Positions 56,078-64,000 of a stretch of DNA of 64,000 bases are shown piece by piece; position 1 is the stretch's first letter, and every line of letters begins with the position of its first letter. The notes under the pieces were generated by a model. That model did not search any database and was not told the origin of the DNA. It was given only the letters and a program-made list of their open reading frames with translations. Position numbers and translations under genes: made by a program. This stretch comes from Pollutimonas harenae (GTDB taxonomy: Bacteria; Pseudomonadota; Gammaproteobacteria; Burkholderiales; Burkholderiaceae_B): contig NZ_SDQD01000001.1 of assembly GCF_004153685.1 (NCBI RefSeq), positions 744,001 to 808,000 on the forward strand, given 5' to 3'.

Positions 56078-58780
56078 TCATTGACTCCTAGTGTGGACTC
56101 GTTCCAGCATGCGTTTGATCTGCGGCAGGCAGGAGCCGCAAGTTACGCCGCATTTGAGCGATGTTTTAAGCGCTTCCAGGTCTTGCCCGGAACTAATGGC
56201 GGTATTCAATTGGGCGTCGCTGACACCGGCGCACGTGCAGATAATGTGGTTGCGGCTTACAGCAACATTGCGGCCCATGAGCAGCTGACTGACATGCTTG
56301 GGCGCCTCGCCCGTATCAGCCCATTGCAGCAGTGCATTCGCTGCACGTGTGTCTCCGGCCAGCAGCCAGGCGTCAAGCTGTCCTGCGTGGCGGCGAATAC
56401 GTCGCATGACACCACGAGCCGGGTCATCGAAACTGAGTTCAGCTTCAGCCAGCCCCAAGTCGGCGGCCAAGCGCTCCAGTTGCGTCGCCGAGATAGCGTC
56501 TGCCCCTGCCAGGCGCAGGCGTACGCTGTGTCCGCCCAAGGCGGAGGACACCAGTACGGCATAAGGAAAGTGCTTGAGCCAGTGGGTCAGCCTGGGCCTC
56601 AAGTCGGCGGGATCGCCCCGCACCCATGCACAGGCAGACCATCTGTACTTGAATGTTTCCAGGCCGGCGGCACTGTGCTTGAGTTCGGGCTGGTGAGAAA
56701 CAGGGTCGCGCGCGGAATTGGCCAGTACATTGATGCCGTCACCCGCCACATAGGCGCTGCCCCAGTGCATGTGCAGGAAGGCGTGGCCGGGTTTGAGGCC
56801 GTCGTCGCCCATGGCGGGAAGGATGAGTGCACCGCGTTTGGTTTTAATTCTGACCAGGGTATCGTCGACTATGTTCTGGCGTCGCATGTCGCCTGGGTGC
56901 AGATAGACGAAGGGTTCTTCCACGTGGCGATTCAGTGCCGGCACCAGGCCGCTGCGACTCATGGTGTGCCACTGATCGCGCATGCGTCCTGTAGTCAGAC
57001 GCAAGGGGTAAGCAGCAGAGTTTTTTTCAGCCACTGGTACATAGCCCACATCCATGAAGCGGGCCCGACCGCTATCGGTGGGAAACATGGCGTTGACGTA
57101 TAAGCGCTGCGGCGATTGCGTGGCCGCGTTATAAGGCCATTGCTGCGGTCCGTAGGCCTGCAGCGCAGCATAGTCCAGCGCGCTGTAGTCCAGATCTCGG
57201 CCAGCGGTGCTGCGTGCATGTTCCGCAAAAATGTCGGCTTCGTCACCATAGTTGAACAGGCGGACTTTCTCCGGTGCGATGCGGGCAGCCAATTTGCGGG
57301 CAATCGTGCAGACGAGTCGCCAGTCGGCTTGCGCATCTCCGGGGGGCGCGATGGCTGCGCGTACACGGCTGATGCGCCGTTCCGAGTTAGTCACCGTCCC
57401 CTCTTTTTCAGGCCAGGTTGCAGCTGGCAGAACCAGGTCGGCAAAGGCCAGGGTTTCGGTGTTGGCAAACGCTTCCTGGACGATGACCAGTTCAGCCTTT
57501 TGCAAGGCTGCGCGTACCCTGGACTGGTCGGGCAAGGATTGAGCCGGATTGGTGGCGGCTATCCATAAGACCTTGATCTCACCCCTTAACACGGCATCAA
57601 ACATGTCCAGGGCGGTGTGGCCGGGCGTAGCCGGCAGCGCGTCCACTTGCCATAGCTTTGCCACTTCGGCACGATGGGCTGCGTTGTCTGGGCTGCGATG
57701 CCCGGGAAGCAAGGTAGCCATGCCGCCCGCTTCGCGGCCGCCCATGGCATTGGGTTGTCCGGTCAGGGAAAAAGGCCCGGCTCCCGGCTTGCCGATCTGA
57801 CCGGTGGCAAGGTGCAGGTGGATGAGGGCGGCATTCTTGGCGGTGCCGCTGCTGGACTGGTTGAGCCCCATGGTATAGAGCGACAGGGCGGCACCGGCCT
57901 GGCCAAACCAGCGTGCGCACTGAATGATGTCGGCAGCAGGTACGCCACAGACTTCTTGCGCTGCTTGTGGCGTGAATTCATGTATGCGTTGCTTGAGTCT
58001 GGCAAAGCCTTCCGTATGGTGGGCAATGTAATCGCGGTCTATCAGGTCTTCCCAGACCATGACATTGAGCATGGCGTGAAACAGGGCCACGTCGCTGCCC
58101 GGTGTGATGGCCAGATGCAGATCGGCGATATCGCAGGTGTCGGTACGGCGCGGGTCGATGACGATGACTTTCATTGCTGGCCGTTGTTCCTTGGCACGGG
58201 CCAGGCGCTGGAACAGGACGGGATGGGCATAAGCCAGATTGGAGCCCGCAATCATTACTGTATTGGCCAGCTCCAGATCGTCATAACAGGCTGGTGGCGC
58301 ATCGGCACCCAATGTCTTGATGTAGCCGGACACGGCGCTGGACATGCACAGCCGGGAGTTGGTGTCGATATTGTTGGTGCCCACCAGCGCGCGTGCCAGC
58401 TTGTTGAATACGGCGTAGTCTTCGGTCAGCAGTTGTCCGGAAAGATAAAAGCCGATGGCGTCGGGGCCATGCATGACCATGGTTTCGGCCAGCTTGCTGG
58501 CTGCGATGTCGCAGGCATCTTCCAGGGGGATGTTGTGGCGCGGTATGTTTTTTTCCCGACGCCATTGGGCCTGCAATATACGGCTGTGATCGTGCCTGAC
58601 GGTGGCAGCCAGCTGGTGGCCTTTGCTGCACAATGCGCCGCGATTGGAAGGGTGTTCGGTATCGCCTATGACTTCGAGTACCTGCTGCCCCTGGCTGCGT
58701 ATGCGCAGGCCGCAGCCAGTACCGCAATAGCAGCAGATCGAGGCGGTCTCGCGAATGGGCTGGGCGGCCGGTGTGTTCAT
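56078..58780 (-). CDS. nasA: Assimilatory nitrate reductase catalytic subunit with C-terminal BFD-like domain
   Basis: A 900-aa cytoplasmic molybdoenzyme that reduces nitrate to nitrite. The N-terminal [4Fe-4S] ligands are C16, C19, C23 and C51 (CCYCGTGCG ... CSKG). The Mo-ligand cysteine lies in NSRLCMSSAVSGY; molybdopterin-binding parts include NPAQSLPDQSRV and PATWPEKEGTVTNSERR. The C-terminus has a BFD-like [2Fe-2S] domain (ICTCAGVSDAQL ... CGVTCGSCLP), characteristic of the NAD(P)H- or ferredoxin-linked NasA group. The ATG 58780 starts just after nirD; upstream open sequence overlaps nirD in another frame. Confidence 0.96.
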   Translation of the reverse strand: MNTPAAQPIRETASICCYCGTGCGLRIRSQGQQVLEVIGDTEHPSNRGALCSKGHQLAATVRHDHSRILQAQWRREKNIPRHNIPLEDACDIAASKLAETMVMHGPDAIGFYLSGQLLTEDYAVFNKLARALVGTNNIDTNSRLCMSSAVSGYIKTLGADAPPACYDDLELANTVMIAGSNLAYAHPVLFQRLARAKEQRPAMKVIVIDPRRTDTCDIADLHLAITPGSDVALFHAMLNVMVWEDLIDRDYIAHHTEGFARLKQRIHEFTPQAAQEVCGVPAADIIQCARWFGQAGAALSLYTMGLNQSSSGTAKNAALIHLHLATGQIGKPGAGPFSLTGQPNAMGGREAGGMATLLPGHRSPDNAAHRAEVAKLWQVDALPATPGHTALDMFDAVLRGEIKVLWIAATNPAQSLPDQSRVRAALQKAELVIVQEAFANTETLAFADLVLPAATWPEKEGTVTNSERRISRVRAAIAPPGDAQADWRLVCTIARKLAARIAPEKVRLFNYGDEADIFAEHARSTAGRDLDYSALDYAALQAYGPQQWPYNAATQSPQRLYVNAMFPTDSGRARFMDVGYVPVAEKNSAAYPLRLTTGRMRDQWHTMSRSGLVPALNRHVEEPFVYLHPGDMRRQNIVDDTLVRIKTKRGALILPAMGDDGLKPGHAFLHMHWGSAYVAGDGINVLANSARDPVSHQPELKHSAAGLETFKYRWSACAWVRGDPADLRPRLTHWLKHFPYAVLVSSALGGHSVRLRLAGADAISATQLERLAADLGLAEAELSFDDPARGVMRRIRRHAGQLDAWLLAGDTRAANALLQWADTGEAPKHVSQLLMGRNVAVSRNHIICTCAGVSDAQLNTAISSGQDLEALKTSLKCGVTCGSCLPQIKRMLERVHTRSQ

Positions 58781-58784
58781 GACC

Positions 58785-59144
58785 CTATCCTTGCCGCGTT
58801 GGGGACGCTGATTCCGGCAGGGCCAGCAGCACCTGTCCTGCATGGATTCTGACTTCCAGCTTGTGTGCGCAGCCTTGATCCGGCGCCAGTGCCTGGCCAT
58901 CTTCAAGATTGATGTTCCAGCCATGCAGCGGGCAAGTGACGTTGTGGCCATGCACCAGGCCGGCGGACAAAGGCCCGCCTTTGTGCGGGCAACGGTCGAT
59001 CACGGCAAACACGTGATCATCTGATGCACGAAATACCGCGATAGGCTCGCAGCCGCTGTGATGCACAACGCGCGACCCCAGCTTGGGAATGTCTTCGATA
59101 TGGCAGACTGCCGTCCAGGATGAGGTAGGAGCGAGAGCGTTCAT
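58785..59144 (-). CDS. nirD: Nitrite reductase (NADH) small subunit NirD
   Basis: A 119-aa Rieske-fold protein. Here both Rieske pairs are conserved (CPHKGGPLS and CPLHGWNI), so a [2Fe-2S] cluster is likely bound, unlike NirD of E. coli. It partners NirB. Eight bases after nirB and four before nasA. Confidence 0.95.
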   Translation of the reverse strand: MNALAPTSSWTAVCHIEDIPKLGSRVVHHSGCEPIAVFRASDDHVFAVIDRCPHKGGPLSAGLVHGHNVTCPLHGWNINLEDGQALAPDQGCAHKLEVRIHAGQVLLALPESASPTRQG

Positions 59145-59152
59145 GATGATTT

Positions 59153-61585
59153 TCAGGCTGTAAGGGTTTCGAATTCGCGGCGCGCGGGGGTTGCCTCCAG
59201 GCGCTCGGCCCAGGGGTCTTGCTCGAATGAGATGGCGAACTTGAGACGCGCATAGAGTTCCGCCCGGTTGGCTGCGTCGTCCACGACACGGGCCTTGGCA
59301 TGTTCCAGCCCTACTCGCGCCAAATAGTGGCAGGTGCGCTCCAGATAAAACGCTTCTTCACGATAGAGCTGCAGGAATGCGCCGGTATATTCCAGGACCT
59401 CGTCATGGGTCTGGAGCTTGACGAAGAATTGCGCGACCTCAGTCTTGATGCCGCCATTGCCGCCTACATACAGCTCCCAGCCCGAGTCCACGGCTATGAT
59501 GCCTATGTCCTTGATGCCCGACTCGGCGCAGTTGCGCGGACAACCCGAGACAGCCAGCTTGACCTTGTGTGGGCTCCACATGCCCACCAGGTCTTTCTCC
59601 AGGGCAATGCCCATGCCGGTGGAATCCTGAGTGCCAAAACGGCAGAATTCCTTGCCCACGCAGGTCTTGACCGTGCGCAGACTCTTGCCGTAAGCGTGAC
59701 CAGACGGCATGTCCAGCTCCTTCCAGACTGCTGGCAAGTCTTCTTTCTTGATACCCAGCAGGTCTATGCGCTGTCCGCCGGTCACCTTGACCATCGGCAC
59801 CTTGTACTTGTCGGCTACGTCGGCAATACGACGCAACTCGGACGGATTGGTCACGCCGCCCCACATGCGCGGCACAACAGAATAAGTGCCGTCTTTTTGT
59901 ATGTTGGCGTGTGCACGCTCGTTGATCAGGCGTGATTGGCTGTCGTCCTTGGCTTCGCCGGGCCAGGTGGACATCAGGTAGTAGTTCAGGGCGGGTCGGC
60001 AGGTCGCGCAGCCATCGCTGGTGCGCCACTCCAGAAAGCGCAGCGTCTGCGAAATGCTGGTCAGGTGTTGTTCGCGTATGGCCTTGCGTATTTCGCCGTG
60101 GGTGTAATCGACGCAGGCGCAGATGGCTTTTTCCGATTTGGGTTTGATGTCGGCGGCACCGCCGACACAGCTGATCAGTATCTGCTCCACCAGGCCGGCG
60201 CAAGAGCCGCAGGAGCTGGCGGCCTTCGTATGTTTCTTGATTTCGTCAACGGTAAACAGGCCCTGTTCGCGTATGGCCTTGACGATGGTGCCTTTGCACA
60301 CGCCATTGCAGCCGCAAATTTCGGTCGTGTCGGGCATGCCTGCAACACTGTTTTCGCCCGCATGGCCGGTATCGCCGATGGCGCCCTCGCCAAACATCAG
60401 ATGCTCGCGCAGCTCGGCTATCGACTTGCCTTCCCGTATCAGGCGGAAGTACCAGGCACCGTCTACCGTGTCGCCATACAGGCAGGCGCCGATCAGCTTG
60501 TCACCCTGTATGACCAGTTTCTTGTAGACGCCCCCCACCGGGTCCGCCAGGGTGATGGCTTCCGTGTTTGACCCTCCCACGAAATCGCCGGCGGAAAAAA
60601 CGTCTATGCCCGTGACTTTCAGTTTGGTGGATGTTGTACTGCCGGCGTAGCGGCCTATGCCATGCAAAGCCAGGTGGTTGGCGGCAACCTTGGCCTGTTC
60701 AAACAAGGGGGCGACCAGGCCATAGGCCATGCCCCGATGGCTGACGCATTCGCCCACTGCATAAATGCTGGGGTCGTAGCTTTGTAATGTGTCGTTCACC
60801 ACAACGCCGCGATGTGTGTAGATGCCGGATGCTTCGGCCAGGTCCGTGTGGGGCCGTATGCCCACTGCCATGACGACCAGGTCGGTGGCCAGTTCGCTGC
60901 CGTCCTTGAACCGTATACCGCATACGGCGCCCTGCTCGTCACCCAGAATCGCTTCGGTCTGGTGTTCCATCAGAAAGCTCAGGCCGCGTTCGCGCAGGCT
61001 GGTTTGCAGCAGCGCGGCCGCCGCGGAGTCCAGCTGCCGGTCCAACAATGTTGCGCCCAGATGCACCACCGAAACCTGCATGCCGCGTGCCGCCAGGCCA
61101 TTGGCGGCTTCCAGCCCCAGCAGGCCTCCACCTATCACCACCGCATGCTGAAGCCGTGAGGCTGCGTCTATCATCAGCTCGACATCGCGGATGTCGCGGA
61201 AGCTGATGACGCCCTTCAGTTCATTGCCCGGTACCGGCAGAATAAAAGGCTTGGAACCGGTGGCCAGCAACAGACGATCGTAGGAAGCGGTCTTGCCGTC
61301 GTCGGTCAGTACCTGCTTGCGGGCACGGTTTATTTGCGTGACGGTACTGTTCAGATGCAAGGTGATGCCATTGGCTTCATACCAGCTTGTATCGTTCAGG
61401 ATGATGTCCTGTATGGTTTGTTCACCGGTCAGAACGGGTGACAGCAGAATGCGGTTGTAGTTGGGATAAGGCTCGGAGCCAAACACCGTGATGTCATATA
61501 GATCGCGGTCCAGCTTGAGCAGTTCTTCTATGGTGCGGATGCCGGCCATACCGTTGCCGACGACGACGAGTTTCATTTTCTTCAT
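59153..61585 (-). CDS. nirB: Nitrite reductase (NADH) large subunit NirB
   Basis: An 810-aa siroheme enzyme that reduces nitrite to ammonium with NADH. The FAD/NAD module begins LVVVGNGMAGIRTIEELL; BFD-like Fe-S regions follow (CGCNGVCKGTIV, SSCGSCAGLVEQ), then the sulfite/nitrite reductase repeats with siroheme-[4Fe-4S] ligands in TCVGKEFCRFGTQD and SGCPRNCAESG. Start MKKMKLVVVG overlaps the stop of the ATP-binding gene (ATGA). Confidence 0.97.
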   Translation of the reverse strand: MKKMKLVVVGNGMAGIRTIEELLKLDRDLYDITVFGSEPYPNYNRILLSPVLTGEQTIQDIILNDTSWYEANGITLHLNSTVTQINRARKQVLTDDGKTASYDRLLLATGSKPFILPVPGNELKGVISFRDIRDVELMIDAASRLQHAVVIGGGLLGLEAANGLAARGMQVSVVHLGATLLDRQLDSAAAALLQTSLRERGLSFLMEHQTEAILGDEQGAVCGIRFKDGSELATDLVVMAVGIRPHTDLAEASGIYTHRGVVVNDTLQSYDPSIYAVGECVSHRGMAYGLVAPLFEQAKVAANHLALHGIGRYAGSTTSTKLKVTGIDVFSAGDFVGGSNTEAITLADPVGGVYKKLVIQGDKLIGACLYGDTVDGAWYFRLIREGKSIAELREHLMFGEGAIGDTGHAGENSVAGMPDTTEICGCNGVCKGTIVKAIREQGLFTVDEIKKHTKAASSCGSCAGLVEQILISCVGGAADIKPKSEKAICACVDYTHGEIRKAIREQHLTSISQTLRFLEWRTSDGCATCRPALNYYLMSTWPGEAKDDSQSRLINERAHANIQKDGTYSVVPRMWGGVTNPSELRRIADVADKYKVPMVKVTGGQRIDLLGIKKEDLPAVWKELDMPSGHAYGKSLRTVKTCVGKEFCRFGTQDSTGMGIALEKDLVGMWSPHKVKLAVSGCPRNCAESGIKDIGIIAVDSGWELYVGGNGGIKTEVAQFFVKLQTHDEVLEYTGAFLQLYREEAFYLERTCHYLARVGLEHAKARVVDDAANRAELYARLKFAISFEQDPWAERLEATPARREFETLTA

Positions 61586-62436
61586 GATGCATTCACAAGT
61601 TTGAGTGGCGACTGTTCAGTGTTGGCACCGGTGTCATGGTTGCTGAGGTCAGCCGGGTGCCCGTGACGGTGGTGCAGAAAGCTCAGCACAGCGCTGCGAT
61701 AGGCAGCGTATTCAGGGTTGTTCAGCAAGGCCATGCGATCACGTGGGCGAGGCAGGTTGATGTGCAGGATTTCGCCTATGGTCGCAGCAGGGCCATTGGT
61801 CAGCATGACGATGCGATCAGACAGCAGGACGGCTTCGTCCACATCGTGCGTCACCATGATGGTCGTGGTGGAGGTCGCGGCCACGATGCGCAGCAGCTCG
61901 TCCTGCAGGTGGACACGGGTGAGTGAGTCCAGTGCCCCGAAGGGCTCATCCAGCAAAAGTACTTTGGGCTTGATCGCCAAAGCCCGTGCAATGCCAACGC
62001 GCTGCTTCATACCGCCCGAGATTTCTTTGGGCAGCTTGTGCATGGCATGGCTCAGGCCCACCATATGCAAGGCCATGGTCGTCCGCAGGCTCAGCGCATC
62101 TCTGGTTTCGCGGTTGCCGAATACGCGCTCGACCGCCAGATGAACATTCTGAAAACAGGTGAGCCAGGGCAATAGGCTGTGATTCTGGAAGACCATCGCT
62201 CGGTCGGGGCCTGGCCCGGTGATTTCCTTTTCGGCGCACAGCAGCACGCCTTCGGTGGGGCGGGTCAATCCTGCGATCAGATTCAGCAAGGTCGATTTGC
62301 CGCAGCCGGAGTGCCCGATCAGCGAGACGAACTCTCCCTCTCGAATCGCCAGGTTGATGTCGCGCAGCGCAACAAAATGGCCGTTGCGGGTGTCGAAGCT
62401 TTGCCCGACATCTTCGATGCGTACGAACTTTTTCAT
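61582..62436 (-). CDS. nrtD: Nitrate ABC transporter ATP-binding protein
   Basis: A 284-aa ATPase of the nitrate/sulfonate/taurine type. Walker A GHSGCGKST, signature ISGGMKQRVGIARAL, Walker B VLLLDEPFGALD. The NrtD-type length and the nitrate operon context specify nitrate (nitrite) as cargo; the family also carries taurine and aliphatic sulfonates. The symbol follows cyanobacterial usage (nasD/ntrD in others). Confidence 0.93.
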   Translation of the reverse strand: MKKFVRIEDVGQSFDTRNGHFVALRDINLAIREGEFVSLIGHSGCGKSTLLNLIAGLTRPTEGVLLCAEKEITGPGPDRAMVFQNHSLLPWLTCFQNVHLAVERVFGNRETRDALSLRTTMALHMVGLSHAMHKLPKEISGGMKQRVGIARALAIKPKVLLLDEPFGALDSLTRVHLQDELLRIVAATSTTTIMVTHDVDEAVLLSDRIVMLTNGPAATIGEILHINLPRPRDRMALLNNPEYAAYRSAVLSFLHHRHGHPADLSNHDTGANTEQSPLKLVNAS

Positions 62437-62440
62437 GCTC

Positions 62441-63268
62441 TCAAGCCTCGCTGTAGTTCATGCGGCGGGCCAATGCCAGCAGGCCCAGGTCCAGTATCAG
62501 TCCGATCATGCCGATGACCAGCACGGCGATCAAAATGTTCTGTACATTCAGGTTGTTCCATTCGTCCCATAGCCAGAACCCCAGGCCGGTGCCGCCAGTC
62601 AGCATTTCGGCTGCCACGATGACCAGCCACGCAGTGCCTATGGACAGGCGTACGCCTGTCATGATGTAGGGCAGTGCCGATGGCAACAGAATGCGGGTGA
62701 AGACTTTCCATTCAGACAGGTTCAATACACGCGCGATATTCAAATAGTCTTCCGGCACACGCCTTACACCGTCAGCCGTGTTGATGATCATGGGCCAGAT
62801 CGAACAGATGAAAATCGCCCAGATTGCCGCAGGGCCGGCAGCCTTGAACAGCAATAGTCCCAGCGGCAGCCATGCCAGAGGCGAGATCGGACGCAACAGG
62901 TTGATGACGGGTGTGCAGATGGCGTTGATGACCGGGACACGTCCGATCAGGAAGCCTATGGGTATGCCTACCAGTGCAGCCAGCATGAAGCCGATGGCCA
63001 CGCGGCTGAGCGAGGCCAGGATATTCCAGCCTATGCCTACGTCGTTGGGGCCGTTGTCGTAGAACGGATCTTTGAACAGATTAAAAGCTGCCAGCAATGT
63101 GGATTCGGGCGGAGGGATGTCGCCTATCCGCATTGAGATTATTTTCCAGATGAAGAGCAACAGCGCAAAGCCAAGCAGTGGTCCGGCGCTGGCGCCGGTA
63201 AACTGCCCGATCAGAGTGCGCCAGCTTTTTCTGTTCGACGGCTTGATGACAGAGCTGGTTGTGTTCAT
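62441..63268 (-). CDS. nrtB: Nitrate ABC transporter permease
   Basis: A 275-aa inner-membrane permease with about six helices, and the EAA loop in RVLNLSEWKVFTRILLPSALPYI. The start MNTTSSVIKPSNRKSW at 63268 is 11 bases from the binding-protein stop; the frame extends 22 unconserved codons upstream. Family NrtB/SsuC; specificity from the operon. Confidence 0.93.
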   Translation of the reverse strand: MNTTSSVIKPSNRKSWRTLIGQFTGASAGPLLGFALLLFIWKIISMRIGDIPPPESTLLAAFNLFKDPFYDNGPNDVGIGWNILASLSRVAIGFMLAALVGIPIGFLIGRVPVINAICTPVINLLRPISPLAWLPLGLLLFKAAGPAAIWAIFICSIWPMIINTADGVRRVPEDYLNIARVLNLSEWKVFTRILLPSALPYIMTGVRLSIGTAWLVIVAAEMLTGGTGLGFWLWDEWNNLNVQNILIAVLVIGMIGLILDLGLLALARRMNYSEA

Positions 63269-63279
63269 ATGTTTACCCT

Positions 63280-64000
63280 TTATGCCTTGATGACGAAGCC
63301 GTCGGCATAGCCGGCCGGATCGCTGCCGTCCCACACCACGCCGTCCAGCAACTTACTGCTGCGCGACTCGCTGGCGGGCAATGCTATGTTGGCCGCCGCG
63401 GCGGCTTCTTTGTAGGTGTCGATGCGATTGACTTGTTGTGCAACGGTCCGGTAGTTGGGGTGTTCCTTCAGGATGCCCCAGCGCTTGTGCTGGGTCAGGA
63501 ACCACATGCCATCACTCAGGTAGGGAAAGTTGACCGCACCTTCCCCATGAAAGCGCATGGCGTGTGCGTCTGACCAGGACTTGCCCAGACCGTTTTCATA
63601 TTGGCCCAGCATGCGGCCCATGATGACGCCGACGTTGGCGTTCACATATGATTTGGCGGCTATTGTTTCAGCCGTCTTGCGCAGATTGTCGGGCGAGCTG
63701 TCTATCCAGCGGCTGGCTTCAAGAATCGCGGCGGTAACTGCGCGCACGGTATGGGGGTGGCTTGCGACGAAGTTCGCACGCGTACCCAGGACTTTCTCGG
63801 GATGGTCCACCCAGATGTCTTGTGAGGTGGCTGCGCTGAAACCCACTTTGTCGATGATGGCCCGGGCATTCCATGGTTCTCCCACACAATAGCCGTCAAC
63901 ATTACCTATGCGCATATTGGCCACCATCTGCGGTGGCGGGACGGTCACATTGCGTGTCTTGCCCGGATCTATGCCATGGCTGGCCAGCCAGTAATAAAGC
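63280..64000 (-). CDS. nrtA: Nitrate ABC transporter substrate-binding protein (5' end outside window)
   Basis: The C-terminal about 240 residues of a NrtA/NasF-type nitrate-binding protein. Characteristic stretches are NMRIGNVDGYCVGEPWNARA, KVLGTRANFVASHPHTVRAV and HGEGAVNFPYLSDGMWFLTQ. The N-terminus, including any Tat or Sec signal, is cut by the window edge. It is the first visible gene of the nitrate importer-nirBD-nasA-cobA operon. Confidence 0.93.
   Translation of the reverse strand, partial: LYYWLASHGIDPGKTRNVTVPPPQMVANMRIGNVDGYCVGEPWNARAIIDKVGFSAATSQDIWVDHPEKVLGTRANFVASHPHTVRAVTAAILEASRWIDSSPDNLRKTAETIAAKSYVNANVGVIMGRMLGQYENGLGKSWSDAHAMRFHGEGAVNFPYLSDGMWFLTQHKRWGILKEHPNYRTVAQQVNRIDTYKEAAAAANIALPASESRSSKLLDGVVWDGSDPAGYADGFVIKA

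Noticed and set aside
57674-58852. 392-aa open frame antisense to nasA, and similar ones opposite cobA and nirB
   Set aside because: They overlap unmistakable enzymes on the other strand and show no recognisable domain.

Overview
This 64-kb window is chromosomal DNA of a betaproteobacterium, most likely of the Alcaligenaceae (Bordetella/Pusillimonas-like). The reasons are the order parB-parA-rsmG-mnmG ... mnmE ... yidC-yidD-rnpA-rpmH / dnaA-dnaN-gyrB, the character of the DnaA and GyrB proteins, and four Bug-type (TctC) solute-binding proteins in one window, a paralogue expansion typical of that family. Genus-level assignment is inference.

Layout. (1) 1-2.1 kb: the classical tufB locus on the minus strand, tRNA-Tyr, tRNA-Gly, tRNA-Thr, tuf, tRNA-Trp, secE, driven by a consensus sigma-70 promoter at 2061-2089. 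(2) 2.1-8.1 kb: a short-chain fatty acid transporter, then parB, parA, rsmG and mnmG, with three ParB-binding parS sites (one inside mnmG). (3) 8.1-11.5 kb: two clusters of DnaA boxes (8.18-8.25 and 10.33-10.52 kb), both oriC candidates, around a cold-shock gene and a PLP aminotransferase. A Fic-domain gene and a small convergent ORF follow. (4) 11.6-25.7 kb: mnmE, a YciI protein, catalase, a complete livKHMGF ABC importer, and a CoA-dependent catabolic operon (Bug protein, acyl-CoA synthetase, citryl-CoA lyase-like protein, two SDRs) opposite an IclR regulator. This block separates mnmE from yidC. (5) 25.8-33.7 kb: yidC-yidD-rnpA-rpmH diverging from dnaA-dnaN-gyrB. (6) 33.7-38.5 kb: a 4.8-kb segment bounded by identical 17-bp inverted repeats. 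It carries a GntR regulator with a large palindromic operator, a Bug protein, a TauD-like dioxygenase and an FAH-family hydrolase, but no recognisable transposase. (7) 38.6-49 kb: a ferric-reductase-like flavocytochrome, a Bug-amidase pair, a CorA-type transporter, a DUF1993 protein, a full tctCBA operon and a TerC-family gene preceded by a yybP-ykoY (Mn2+) riboswitch with its own terminator. (8) 49-55.1 kb: a PaiB-like protein, an MDR oxidoreductase, a DUF3820 protein, two 3-methyladenine glycosylases (alkA, tag) around ohr, an IlvD/Edd dehydratase and an HMA-domain protein. (9) 55.2-64 kb: a nitrate-assimilation operon on the minus strand, nitrate ABC importer, nirB, nirD, assimilatory nitrate reductase and a siroheme methyltransferase, cut by the window edge.

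The genes form three functional groups: chromosome replication and segregation, tRNA supply and modification and membrane insertion around the origin; uptake plus catabolism of organic acids (liv, tct, Bug, CoA ligase/lyase, dioxygenase/FAH modules); and inorganic nitrogen assimilation. The least ordinary feature is the inverted-repeat-bounded catabolic cassette immediately behind gyrB, together with the operator array of its GntR gene. No CRISPR array, prophage or rRNA operon is visible.
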